From positions 2,914,001 through 2,978,000 of the forward strand of contig CP121691.1 in the NCBI GenBank assembly GCA_038396585.1: 64,000 nt of DNA, in the 5' to 3' direction. This stretch comes from Vallitaleaceae bacterium 9-2 (GTDB taxonomy: Bacteria; Bacillota; Clostridia; Lachnospirales; Vallitaleaceae). Under the pieces are notes generated by a model. It ran no database searches. It was given only the letters and a program-made list of their open reading frames with translations, and had not been told where the DNA came from. Below, piece after piece: positions 35,221-43,463 of this stretch. Numbering within the stretch: the first letter of the stretch is position 1; each line of letters starts with the position of its first letter. The position numbers and the translations under genes were made by a program.

Positions 35221-36283
35221 CTTTGCTGCCTCCTATTTCTTTTCGTCTTCGTCGTACGATTGGAACACTAATACATATGCCACCAATAAATCCTCCAACA
35301 TGTGCATATAAATCAACATTGGGACTAATGACACTATACACAATTCCATATATGAAAAACAACCAAATAATATAATGATTAATTCCATCCATGGAATTAT
35401 TCATAGCACGCGATAAGACAAGCGCTGCACCAATAATCCCATAAATCGCTCCACTAGCTCCTGCTGCAATAATATATGGTCCAGTAAAATAATGATATGC
35501 AAAGCTAAAAATGCTTCCAACAATTCCAGCACCTAAGTATATCATGAGAAACTGCTTCGCTGATATATATTTTTCCAAACGTGATCCAAAGATATAGAGT
35601 CCAAACATATTAAAAAACAGGTGCATGATGCCAATATGTACAAACATTGCGCTAAGAAGCCTCCAATATTGCTGTGTTCTGACAATAAAATCAACTTGAA
35701 TCGCACCAAAGCGCATCAAAACATTGGGATCTGTGGAGCCCCCATTGATTTCCATAAATATCCATACAATAACATTGATAATCCCTATCGCAAGGGTAGT
35801 ATAATGGGCTTCTGTTTCTTTTTCTATCGCATAATAGTTTTGCTTTTTTTCTTTCAATAATATACGTAAGTCTTTTTCAATACCCATAATCGAATTAAGT
35901 TGATGCTCAGGAATCACAAGCTTTCGTTGGAGGGAGTCAATAAACCAGGCCACCTCAATCGTTGTTGCTTCAATATTTGGCATCTTATTATAATACGCAT
36001 ATATTTGGGGTTCCCACTCGCCCACAAACAAGTTCAATATAATCACACGGTCTGTATGAAATTGTTGGAATTGACTCGAAAGATTTTGCATATAGAATGC
36101 ATATCGATTTATATCCAGCTTATTGGCTTTAGTCCCATGAAGTATACTTACAATATAATAACTGCTTTTTTGATATAGGCTATATAGTGCATGCTCCTTT
36201 GAATCTGTTGCTATCTGTTGATAATTCTTCGCCTCAAAATAATCTTTAAGTAACTGATAGTCTTTTAAACTCTCTTCAGACAT
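35207..36283 (-). CDS. Rhomboid intramembrane serine protease, GluP-like
   Basis: A 358-residue rhomboid. About 170 cytosolic N-terminal residues precede six or seven membrane spans, as in Bacillus GluP (YqgP). The catalytic serine is in AAGASGAIYGIIGA and the histidine in YAHVGGFIGG; the IMHLFFNMFGLYIFG motif in an earlier helix is typical. It would cleave membrane proteins within the bilayer. AGGAGG precedes the start. It lies 56 bases downstream of the Tad-like operon and overlaps the three-domain gene. Confidence 0.88.
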   Translation of the reverse strand: MSEESLKDYQLLKDYFEAKNYQQIATDSKEHALYSLYQKSSYYIVSILHGTKANKLDINRYAFYMQNLSSQFQQFHTDRVIILNLFVGEWEPQIYAYYNKMPNIEATTIEVAWFIDSLQRKLVIPEHQLNSIMGIEKDLRILLKEKKQNYYAIEKETEAHYTTLAIGIINVIVWIFMEINGGSTDPNVLMRFGAIQVDFIVRTQQYWRLLSAMFVHIGIMHLFFNMFGLYIFGSRLEKYISAKQFLMIYLGAGIVGSIFSFAYHYFTGPYIIAAGASGAIYGIIGAALVLSRAMNNSMDGINHYIIWLFFIYGIVYSVISPNVDLYAHVGGFIGGICISVPIVRRRRKEIGGSKDETR

Positions 36284-36295
36284 AGGCGCCTCCTA

Positions 36296-36320
36296 AACTA
36301 TAGTATTCAAATCTATAGTT
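36296..36320. repeat. Inverted repeat before the rhomboid gene
   Basis: AACTATAG, a 9-base spacer, CTATAGTT: a perfect 8-bp inverted repeat between the last pilus-like gene and the rhomboid ribosome-binding site. No T-run follows, so it looks more like an operator than a terminator. Confidence 0.5.
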
Positions 36321-36339
36321 ATATTCTAAAGGAGTTCAT

Positions 36340-37062
36340 TCATAAGTCAATAGCTAAATCCATCTTCATTATTCCTGAAGGGATAATTCTATATGTCTCA
36401 ATCCCATCTAAATAGGCATAGGACTTCGGATCATAAAATATAATTATGCCTACATCGTCAAAGACATAGGTTGATGACTCCCCTTCAAATTCCGGCAAAT
36501 TAAATCGCATCCTTTGTTTTTCTTGACTGTTTTGCTGATAAGTATTTAACTCTTGTTCAATCGTTTGCATGATTATTGAATTCTTATGGTTTATTTCTGC
36601 ACTTTCTTGCGTCACTAAACCTGTCGAATAATTATATACCCACTTTTTATCAGAAAGCGTATAATACTCACAGTGTGTCGTCTCTTGCTGTGTATAAAAT
36701 GTTTTTTCCCCTAACGTGTTTTCCTGTGGATTATATAAGACAATCCCATCATATTCAACAAATGCTATGAGTGGAAAATCTTGACGTGTATATCTAAAAT
36801 TGCGCATTGTCAAGCTATCAAAAAAATTACGAATCACTTCTTGATATGCAATTTGGATATGATATGCGTTGTGACTATCATATGCATAAGTCGAATATGT
36901 TTTTAATGCAAATCCCGCATCATAACTTGCTTCATCAATACTTTGCTCTATCCATGTCCTTTGGCGTTCCATATATTTATGTTGCGTATTTTGAATAGAG
37001 CTTTGCATAAAAAAGGGCAACATGATTAATAACGCTAATACACTGTACTTAACCATTCCCAT
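36340..37062 (-). CDS. Single-span extracytoplasmic protein, last gene of the Tad-like operon
   Basis: A protein of 240 residues with an N-terminal membrane helix (GMVKYSVLALLIMLPFFMQSS) and an extracytoplasmic remainder rich in Tyr and Gln. I do not recognise the family. The topology, with a short N-terminal tail, a hydrophobic helix and then a helical stalk (YMERQRTWIEQSIDEASYD), is that of TadE/TadF-like minor pseudopilins. I chose the ATG at 37062, which lies 11 bases after GGAGG; a GTG at 37080 and an ATG at 37056 are alternatives. It overlaps the previous gene by 14 bases. Confidence 0.7.
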   Translation of the reverse strand: MGMVKYSVLALLIMLPFFMQSSIQNTQHKYMERQRTWIEQSIDEASYDAGFALKTYSTYAYDSHNAYHIQIAYQEVIRNFFDSLTMRNFRYTRQDFPLIAFVEYDGIVLYNPQENTLGEKTFYTQQETTHCEYYTLSDKKWVYNYSTGLVTQESAEINHKNSIIMQTIEQELNTYQQNSQEKQRMRFNLPEFEGESSTYVFDDVGIIIFYDPKSYAYLDGIETYRIIPSGIMKMDLAIDL

Positions 37063-37546
37063 ATCGGACAATTCCTCCACTTACAATATATATTTCATTA
37101 CTCTTTACGCCACCAATATCCAAGATGTCACGAAAACTTTGACTTTTGGTTACCGATGTGTTGCGAACACGCACATAAAAAAAGTCTCCTGAGGATAGAC
37201 GATAGGTTCCGTTCGCTTGAATCCATGCATATATATCCTGTGTATAGACCCCTTCATAATAGACCTCCATACGTCCATCCTCTTCAGAAAATCTCTTTTG
37301 TTGATGCTCTAATTCCACTTCATAAGTTAATCCCGACGTTCTTAATATATGGTTTAATTCATCCAACATTGGTTGATTGACTTTCCCGGATTCTCGAATC
37401 TTTTGACTTAGTTCATTTGTCTTTGCCATCACCAGATTATATACAATGTCATCTTGACGCTGATAACTATATATCGTTGGTGCAACAAAAATAAGAACAA
37501 CGCCTAAAATCAAACCAAAAATCTTCCACAAACTTTCCTCAATCAT
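37049..37546 (-). CDS. Single-span extracytoplasmic protein, candidate minor pseudopilin
   Basis: A protein of 165 residues. The ATG at 37546 was chosen because AAGGAG lies seven bases upstream; it gives MIEESLWKIFGLILGVVLIF with the membrane helix near the N-terminus, while a start 15 codons earlier has no such site. After the helix comes a predicted helical stalk (NLVMAKTNELSQKIRESG) and a beta-rich domain (EVYYEGVYTQDIY, GDFFYVRVRNTS). The layout resembles TadE-like or DUF-type pseudopilins, but there is no recognisable family match. Confidence 0.7.
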   Translation of the reverse strand: MIEESLWKIFGLILGVVLIFVAPTIYSYQRQDDIVYNLVMAKTNELSQKIRESGKVNQPMLDELNHILRTSGLTYEVELEHQQKRFSEEDGRMEVYYEGVYTQDIYAWIQANGTYRLSSGDFFYVRVRNTSVTKSQSFRDILDIGGVKSNEIYIVSGGIVRYGNG

Positions 37547-37550
37547 TTCT

Positions 37551-37970
37551 CTACTCCTTAACCTCAATAATTTCAAGGACCATTTTTTCACGCAGATGTT
37601 CAGCCTCAGATGTCACATTCAAATAATACTTTTTGTCTGCTTCTAATGTGTGCATAAACTCTTGAAATCCTTCCAAAGATTGATTTTTTTCAAAGGTTTT
37701 ATCCACTGCCTGTATAATAAGCTCCTCACTAAAGCAATAATATCCCCCCACTTCAATGCGTAGCTCCTCATATGTCAACAGCTTTGAATGTTCTATCTCT
37801 TCGACCCACACCGTGTCAATAAGCCAGTTATTTTTTTCTTCTTGACTTTTTTGAACCGATTGATAATACCGTGTATATTGACTATGTTGTTCAAAAAAAC
37901 TAAACAGCCCCATGAGCATAATCATAAATCCCGCTATAATATATAATAGTTTAAATATATTGTGTGTCAT
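37551..37970 (-). CDS. Single-span protein of the Tad-like operon
   Basis: A 139-residue protein with a membrane span at residues 7-25 (LLYIIAGFMIMLMGLFSFF) and a soluble part that is probably outside the cell, with a C-terminal acidic region. The ATG shares its A with the TAA stop of the preceding gene (TAATG), so translation is coupled; there is no good ribosome-binding site of its own. I do not recognise the family. Confidence 0.72.
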   Translation of the reverse strand: MTHNIFKLLYIIAGFMIMLMGLFSFFEQHSQYTRYYQSVQKSQEEKNNWLIDTVWVEEIEHSKLLTYEELRIEVGGYYCFSEELIIQAVDKTFEKNQSLEGFQEFMHTLEADKKYYLNVTSEAEHLREKMVLEIIEVKE

Positions 37971-38455
37971 TATTGCTGTTTGGCCACTATGCCTTTGACA
38001 ACATCATTCTTATCATAGACAAGCTGTGTCATAAAGCTTCCTTGGGGATTAATATATTCGGATGCATCCACATCTTTGGATTGTTGTAAATCCTCGTCCA
38101 TAGCTGCTTTTGTCTTTTCAGATAACGATCCGCTAAGGACATTCGACGAAATAGTTCCACTACTAATATATTGTGTTGAGGATGGATGATTGGTGTGTAC
38201 CTCAATAATAAATGATCCACTTTTGGGTTTATGCTGTTTAATCGCATTAAGTACGTCGCCTCCGGTAACCACCATATTATCAAATTTTTCATACTGTATA
38301 CTCGCTAATTGCTCTGACATGGAATCCAAGTGCTCCCCTGATGCATCTGCCAAATTTTTTCCTTTGTTAAATAAAAAGAGCCCCGTACTGACAATCGCTA
38401 TAAACATCATGACACCAACACCTAACCACAACGCTTTTTGAATATTTTGATCCAT
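37970..38455 (-). CDS. Single-span protein, possible major subunit of the Tad-like machine
   Basis: A 161-residue protein: cytosolic N-terminus, membrane span at about 12-30 (VGVMMFIAIVSTGLFLF), a helical stretch (ADASGEHLDSMSEQLASIQ) and a beta-rich part with VVTGGDVLNAIKQHKPKSG. This resembles small unannotated proteins found next to pilus-type ATPases in Clostridia. No prepilin cleavage motif (GxxxxE at the helix start) is visible. AAGGAGAG gives strong translation, and a 33-base gap separates it from the platform gene, the widest in the operon, which is compatible with separate or higher expression. Confidence 0.7.
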   Translation of the reverse strand: MDQNIQKALWLGVGVMMFIAIVSTGLFLFNKGKNLADASGEHLDSMSEQLASIQYEKFDNMVVTGGDVLNAIKQHKPKSGSFIIEVHTNHPSSTQYISSGTISSNVLSGSLSEKTKAAMDEDLQQSKDVDASEYINPQGSFMTQLVYDKNDVVKGIVAKQQ

Positions 38456-38488
38456 AATTTTCTCTCCTTTTTTCCTTTATATTTTTTA

Positions 38489-40366
38489 TTATCCCATTAA
38501 TTGATAAAAAAACTTTTCAAGTTCAGAAATACTGGACATAATCATTGGTATAATCATATATAAAATAATTAGACTATACGCAGGTAAAAATCCAATATTT
38601 TGCCCAATTACAATTTTCCGATTAATGATTTGATCATTTAACCATTGCCGACGCTCAATATAATAGCTCTTATCCTGAACTAATTCGTCAAAAGCCTCCT
38701 GGATACTAATATCTTCACTCGCAATGGCTAGTTGGTACATTATCTTTTTCATCTCCGGATGTTCCACGCCTTCGCGCATGTTCATAAAAATTTTGTAGGC
38801 ACCCATACTCATATCCAGCTGGCATCGACTTAGTGTTTCTTTATAGTAAGTGGAGTATGCTGCCATCCAATCACATATTTCTTCTGTATTCATCCTTGGA
38901 TGATACATTAGCATTAAAATAATGCTATAATACCCTGCAATCTCATCCTCGACCTCCATTCGTTTAATATATTTCACCATCTTTTCATTGATTTGCGGCA
39001 AATGATATCCCACTACCCCCACCATCAGACATAAAATAATTTGCCACCAGGCAAAATAGATATTGTTATATGCAATAATTTTTTCTTGAATATGCTGGCG
39101 ACGTTCTGCCAACTGCTCTACGCTCAGTTGCTCCTCTTCTTCTAGTGTTGAACTAATCCAATCATCCACCGTAGCATCCGAAGCCTTGCCATCACTTTTT
39201 TGTATAAATGCATAATCTCTTAATGATTCCTGACGTCGCTTATGTTGTATCTCCATTGGGAGTGTGGCACCTAAAAAATGATCCTGGTAATATATCTGTG
39301 TTGATAAATTCTGCCTTTCACTAATCAATATGGAGATTACAATCAGAAAACTAATCCCCGTCGCAATGATTCCATATAACCATTTTCTCTTTTGTTGTTC
39401 ACTTAACGGAAGTTGTATTTTAGCAATCCAGCGCTTCATTTGATTCGCTTCAGGGAAAAAATCATCTAATCGTTGAATCCTATTTAGAATAATCATCGCC
39501 AAAAACATAATACCAATGGTTAAAATCTCAATATATTTTCCCGCCATACTATTGTAAAACAACCCTAATGGTGCAAAATTCCCTATCGCCCAATTTTTAA
39601 GCATTGTAATTAAAAACAGAGGGATAATCGCAATAATATTCATACTTTTTAATGCGTAGTTCAGTTTTTTTCTTTTAATAAGTTCCAGCTGAACGTTCTT
39701 TGTTAAAAAGCTCAAGTTGGTTAGATAGACACTTTTTCCATCTTCCTGCTGATCGCCATATTCATAGGTTAAATGTGAAAGGTTAACAAACATTTTTAAA
39801 TACGGGTTAGGCGCAATCTCAAAATATCTGGTCATCGCATATAGTGGGTCCACATCTGAAAAGATCTCATAAATATGCTCTGCCTGTACGGTCATTTCGC
39901 GTTGATGGATCTCCATTTGTTCTAACGCAGAATATATTCCATCATCAATCGTTCGATATTCATAAAAACCTTGTCGTACATATCCCATAAAAACTATAAA
40001 CTGCTCTAAGAGCCGATAGTGACTCCTTCCAATAAAATAATCAAAATAACTTTCTGAAATATACCACAAAAAAAACAAAAATATTGCTGTATACAGTGGA
40101 TTTTGAGTCATACTCCAAAACGCAGCTAAAGCAACAACATATACACTTAGCAGTCCTAAAACAACAAAAACAGATTTTTTTGATAAATAGTATACATCTT
40201 TTTCTCCAATAAATTGATATCCTGTCTTTATTCGTGATAAAAACCCTCTTATAATAGGTATGCGCATTAAGAAGCGATCTATTCCCACATACATTTTATA
40301 CGATTGTGCATTAGATATTTTGGAATGTTGCCTCCGTTTTTGTACTTCTTTCGCTATCGACTCCAT
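38489..40366 (-). CDS. TadB/TadC-like membrane platform protein
   Basis: A 625-residue polytopic protein with about seven to eight hydrophobic segments: two near residues 65-110, two near 235-300, one near 330, one near 440 and one at the C-terminus (FLPAYSLIILYMIIPMIMSS). Between them are two helical cytosolic domains of the T2SSF type; the second contains YYSIILMLMYHPRMNTEEIC and DISIQEAFDELVQDKSYYIE. Tad systems normally have separate TadB and TadC of about 300 residues each, so this may be a fusion or a distant form. GAGGTG lies before the start, and it overlaps the ATPase gene by 56 bases. Confidence 0.68.
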   Translation of the reverse strand: MESIAKEVQKRRQHSKISNAQSYKMYVGIDRFLMRIPIIRGFLSRIKTGYQFIGEKDVYYLSKKSVFVVLGLLSVYVVALAAFWSMTQNPLYTAIFLFFLWYISESYFDYFIGRSHYRLLEQFIVFMGYVRQGFYEYRTIDDGIYSALEQMEIHQREMTVQAEHIYEIFSDVDPLYAMTRYFEIAPNPYLKMFVNLSHLTYEYGDQQEDGKSVYLTNLSFLTKNVQLELIKRKKLNYALKSMNIIAIIPLFLITMLKNWAIGNFAPLGLFYNSMAGKYIEILTIGIMFLAMIILNRIQRLDDFFPEANQMKRWIAKIQLPLSEQQKRKWLYGIIATGISFLIVISILISERQNLSTQIYYQDHFLGATLPMEIQHKRRQESLRDYAFIQKSDGKASDATVDDWISSTLEEEEQLSVEQLAERRQHIQEKIIAYNNIYFAWWQIILCLMVGVVGYHLPQINEKMVKYIKRMEVEDEIAGYYSIILMLMYHPRMNTEEICDWMAAYSTYYKETLSRCQLDMSMGAYKIFMNMREGVEHPEMKKIMYQLAIASEDISIQEAFDELVQDKSYYIERRQWLNDQIINRKIVIGQNIGFLPAYSLIILYMIIPMIMSSISELEKFFYQLMG

Positions 40367-42155
40367 CTTTCACCTCACCCCACTGCTGTTTTATAAACTT
40401 CACAAATTCTAAACGGTCTTTTTCTTCCATATTTTTATGCATAAGTTCCACTTGCCCTTGCGTTATCGGATTGATAAATATATAACTTCCTTTTTCATAG
40501 CGTACAATCACATTTTCATAGTAAATTTCATTTGCTTTTTCCCTAGTTTTTTCTCCATCTTCATATAACACAAGTTCAGAAATACGTTCAATGTAACGTT
40601 GTCCATTTGAATTTTTATCCATGTGGATTTCAAAGTCCAGCACACGAACCACTTGCTCTTCAGCAACTTTCTCATCTCTAAACACGTCACACTTTAGCAA
40701 ACTGTTTCTCAAGGACAAAACAAGGTCTTTAAGCGTTTTGGCATGATGTGTAAAGAGCGTAAAAAGCGATGCCACTTGAGCCATCTGCAACATCAATACA
40801 CTAATTTCGTCTGTTGCGATTTCACCTAATATATTCACCGTTCCATCGGTCTTTTTTTGCAAATCTAGCCCTGCCTGACCTGAGACGGTTTCTGTTTCTT
40901 TAAACGTCAAAATATTTCGATACGGATATAACTTTCTTAAGTGCAGTTCAAAGGCCATCTCTTGAACTCTTAATGTCAATGTTGGATAAATATGCTGAAC
41001 CAAAGACATTAGTAGCGTTGTTTTACCTGATCCTTGCGAACCTGTGATTGCTGTTATTCGAGCACCACGCATTAAAAAAATCATTAGGCGAACAAGTTCT
41101 TTTGCCCCTTCCCCTTGAAAAAGCTGCTCCAAGGCAATATTTTTCAAATGGAATTTTCTTACGAAAAATGCCCAACTCTCACTAAAGGGGGGTCTTACAA
41201 CAACAACTCGTGAGCCATCTTGCATTTCATTGACTTTGTATCCAATATTTTCTGAAAGCTGCCCTGCCTTATTGTAACGATATATATTTTGACAAATACG
41301 TTTCAACTCTTTTGGATTACCAAAGGACAAAAAAGATAAATGGATCGATTTCCCCTTATAAAAAATCCATACACTATCAAAATTTCTTGGCAGTGATTTT
41401 GTTGCTTTTAAACGGTTTGGCAGTACTTCCCAAGATGTATCAATCACACCTGACACACCGCCGGATATTCCATCAATAGCCATATCACGGATTTGATCGA
41501 TAACTCCAAATCCCTTATAATTTTCATATATTCTTTGTGCGATAATCGTAATTTTATCTTCAAAGGAAAGGGCAACATGCCTTTTTCTATATGCTTCAAC
41601 CACTTGCTCTCTAGTGACTCTATACACTGGAAGTTCCTCATGTTCGCTATATTGAAGTTCATCCCATTTTTCCTCTTCAATCAATTGACTTAAAGCTTGT
41701 GTTCGATATTGTCTCCAATAATCAAATATCAAAATATCAAACATGTCTTTTTCCGAAAGAAACTGCGGTTGATCAAAATAAATAACACGATTGACTTCAT
41801 CTTTTTTAATCAAATACTTAATCAGCAAGTCACTAATCAAGTCCACAATATAGCTTTTATCATCGATACTTCCATTCGTACATCCTTTGAGTGCTTTTTT
41901 TAACTCTGTTCGTTTGTTGATTTCTCGTTCATAGGTTTCTTTTGAACCAAAAATATTCTCAAACTGCTGGGTTGTCAATTGATACATAAGCTGTCGAATC
42001 TCTTCTTGGAGATAGTCTAATTCAAGATGATCCCGATTTCTGGATTGAATCAGCTCTGTCTCTTTATCTAATTGCTTCTTCATGATTAATCCTATGCCAA
42101 GCAGCGATCCCATAAGAAGCAGTATGCTAAAGATGAAGTTCAGTTGTGGTCCCAT
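40311..42155 (-). CDS. CpaF/TadA-like secretion ATPase with N-terminal membrane anchor
   Basis: A 614-residue ATPase of the type II/IV secretion superfamily. Walker A is GSQGSGKTTLLMSL, and the Walker B-like region is NILGEIATDEISVLMLQM; the histidine box reads FTLFTHHAKTLKDLVLSLR. Upstream lies a helical domain with the CpaF-type GFGVIDQIRDMAIDG region. The N-terminus (QLNFIFSILLLMGSLLGIGL) is a predicted membrane helix, which is unusual because CpaF/TadA is normally soluble. The ATG at 42155 follows GGGGAGGAG; a TTG seven codons earlier is in frame but lacks a site. It powers assembly or export in the proposed machine. Confidence 0.8.
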   Translation of the reverse strand: MGPQLNFIFSILLLMGSLLGIGLIMKKQLDKETELIQSRNRDHLELDYLQEEIRQLMYQLTTQQFENIFGSKETYEREINKRTELKKALKGCTNGSIDDKSYIVDLISDLLIKYLIKKDEVNRVIYFDQPQFLSEKDMFDILIFDYWRQYRTQALSQLIEEEKWDELQYSEHEELPVYRVTREQVVEAYRKRHVALSFEDKITIIAQRIYENYKGFGVIDQIRDMAIDGISGGVSGVIDTSWEVLPNRLKATKSLPRNFDSVWIFYKGKSIHLSFLSFGNPKELKRICQNIYRYNKAGQLSENIGYKVNEMQDGSRVVVVRPPFSESWAFFVRKFHLKNIALEQLFQGEGAKELVRLMIFLMRGARITAITGSQGSGKTTLLMSLVQHIYPTLTLRVQEMAFELHLRKLYPYRNILTFKETETVSGQAGLDLQKKTDGTVNILGEIATDEISVLMLQMAQVASLFTLFTHHAKTLKDLVLSLRNSLLKCDVFRDEKVAEEQVVRVLDFEIHMDKNSNGQRYIERISELVLYEDGEKTREKANEIYYENVIVRYEKGSYIFINPITQGQVELMHKNMEEKDRLEFVKFIKQQWGEVKDGVDSERSTKTEATFQNI

Positions 42156-42948
42156 ATGTAATCTTCTCCTCCCCAAATGCCAATATACGTTCCACTACTT
42201 TTTCTATCGTCTTTAGAAAAAAATGTGCTTCATAGTTTTTTCGAGCATAGCTTAACCTTAAGACATAGTCCACTAAATTATTTTGATTGGATTGCTCAAT
42301 AATCGCCGGATAATACGGAACATAAATCGGGTCTAGCGCAAGTAGCTTTTTCTTAAAGGGCTTCACAACGCTTTTCTCCCACTTATTAATCACAAGGACT
42401 TTTGGAATTTTACTTATTAATTCTTTTTTTTCTTCACAAATACTACTCAGTTTTTCAAATTGATATCGATTAGCTTCACCTACAATAACAATGACATCTG
42501 TTGTTTTTAAAAGCTGTTGTGCCAGTGGGTGTTCCAAGCTTAAATCACAATCAATTACAGAAATATTATAGTAAGAATTCACTAATGACAGTAAGTACTC
42601 AAATTGCCGATGGTAATCCGGGTGATCTGAGAGTACCTTTCCACTTTGGAGTAAATCTAAATTCGAATGGGCTAACAGTGAAAAACAATAATCCTTTATC
42701 ATATCTTTTGTTAGCTTTCCATTTTTAATTCCCCGAATTAATCCTTCAATATTTGACTCCCCAATAAATTGATCCAGTTCCCGTTCAAACGGTTTTAGAC
42801 TGTAATGTTCAAGGCTTTCATCCCTTAAAAGCGAGGAGGTCAGAAATGTTTTATACCCTTTTTTACATGCAATTAATGTTGCAATTAAAGTGGCTAATGT
42901 TGTTTGTCCTGTTGCATAATTTGGATCAGACCATATAACGACTTGCAT
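42127..42948 (-). CDS. CpaE/MinD-like P-loop protein with degenerate Walker A
   Basis: A 273-residue SIMIBI-fold protein. The N-terminus (MQVVIWSDPNYATGQTTLAT) aligns with a ParA/MinD P-loop, but both lysines of the deviant Walker A are missing. Later pieces fit the fold: VIDCDLSLEHPLAQQLL (switch II-like), TDVIVIVGEANRYQFEKL and KVLVINKWEKS. CpaE/TadZ proteins localise Tad machines to the pole and often have altered P-loops; this one may not hydrolyse ATP. GGAGGAG precedes the start. It overlaps both neighbouring genes. Confidence 0.7.
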   Translation of the reverse strand: MQVVIWSDPNYATGQTTLATLIATLIACKKGYKTFLTSSLLRDESLEHYSLKPFERELDQFIGESNIEGLIRGIKNGKLTKDMIKDYCFSLLAHSNLDLLQSGKVLSDHPDYHRQFEYLLSLVNSYYNISVIDCDLSLEHPLAQQLLKTTDVIVIVGEANRYQFEKLSSICEEKKELISKIPKVLVINKWEKSVVKPFKKKLLALDPIYVPYYPAIIEQSNQNNLVDYVLRLSYARKNYEAHFFLKTIEKVVERILAFGEEKITYGTTTELHL

Positions 42949-43453
42949 AATACTCCTCCAATACTTCTTCTTCCATCAAACTTAACTTTGTCAGTGCTAT
43001 GTGCTGTATTTTTTTTCTATAATAGCGTGATAAGCTTTTATAAGAAAATGATTGATTGTATTCATCTTCAAGTTGAACAATATAATCATGCTCTCTAAAC
43101 TCTACGCTTATGATTTCGACACTTTTTTTAGTACTTTTCCCTCGTTCTAAGTAAGCTTTGATATATTCAGATGTAATGGAACTATCTTTAAAGTATTCTA
43201 AGACAATAATTGTAATTTTCTTTTCTTGTGGCATTGTCCCAATATGGTTTTTTAGCCATTCTAAAGAAGCTTTTCGCGTTGTAATCGCATAAAAAACTTG
43301 TTCTTCTAATTGCTTTTCTTTTTTTTCTCGTATTTTTCGAAGTTGTTTGATTAGACGTTGTTTTTTTGGCAATACATTTTCTTCAAAATACGCTAGCCCC
43401 TGAAGAAAGTATTGCACTGCTTGAACCTGTTCTCCAATAATCTGCCCCTGCAT
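42926..43453 (-). CDS. Cytosolic protein of unknown function in the Tad-like operon
   Basis: A 175-residue basic protein without signal or membrane segment. Residues 25-60 are strongly charged and probably coiled coil (ENVLPKKQRLIKQLRKIREK); the C-terminal half alternates strands and helices (KKITIIVLEYFKDSS, VEIISVEFREHDYIVQL). I do not recognise it. The ATG at 43453 was chosen from GGGAGG upstream; a frame extending to 43534 runs through the repeat region of the previous gene and has no site. It could be an adaptor between ATPase and platform, a guess from position only. Confidence 0.68.
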   Translation of the reverse strand: MQGQIIGEQVQAVQYFLQGLAYFEENVLPKKQRLIKQLRKIREKKEKQLEEQVFYAITTRKASLEWLKNHIGTMPQEKKITIIVLEYFKDSSITSEYIKAYLERGKSTKKSVEIISVEFREHDYIVQLEDEYNQSFSYKSLSRYYRKKIQHIALTKLSLMEEEVLEEYYASRYMV

Positions 43454-43463
43454 TGTATCCTCC

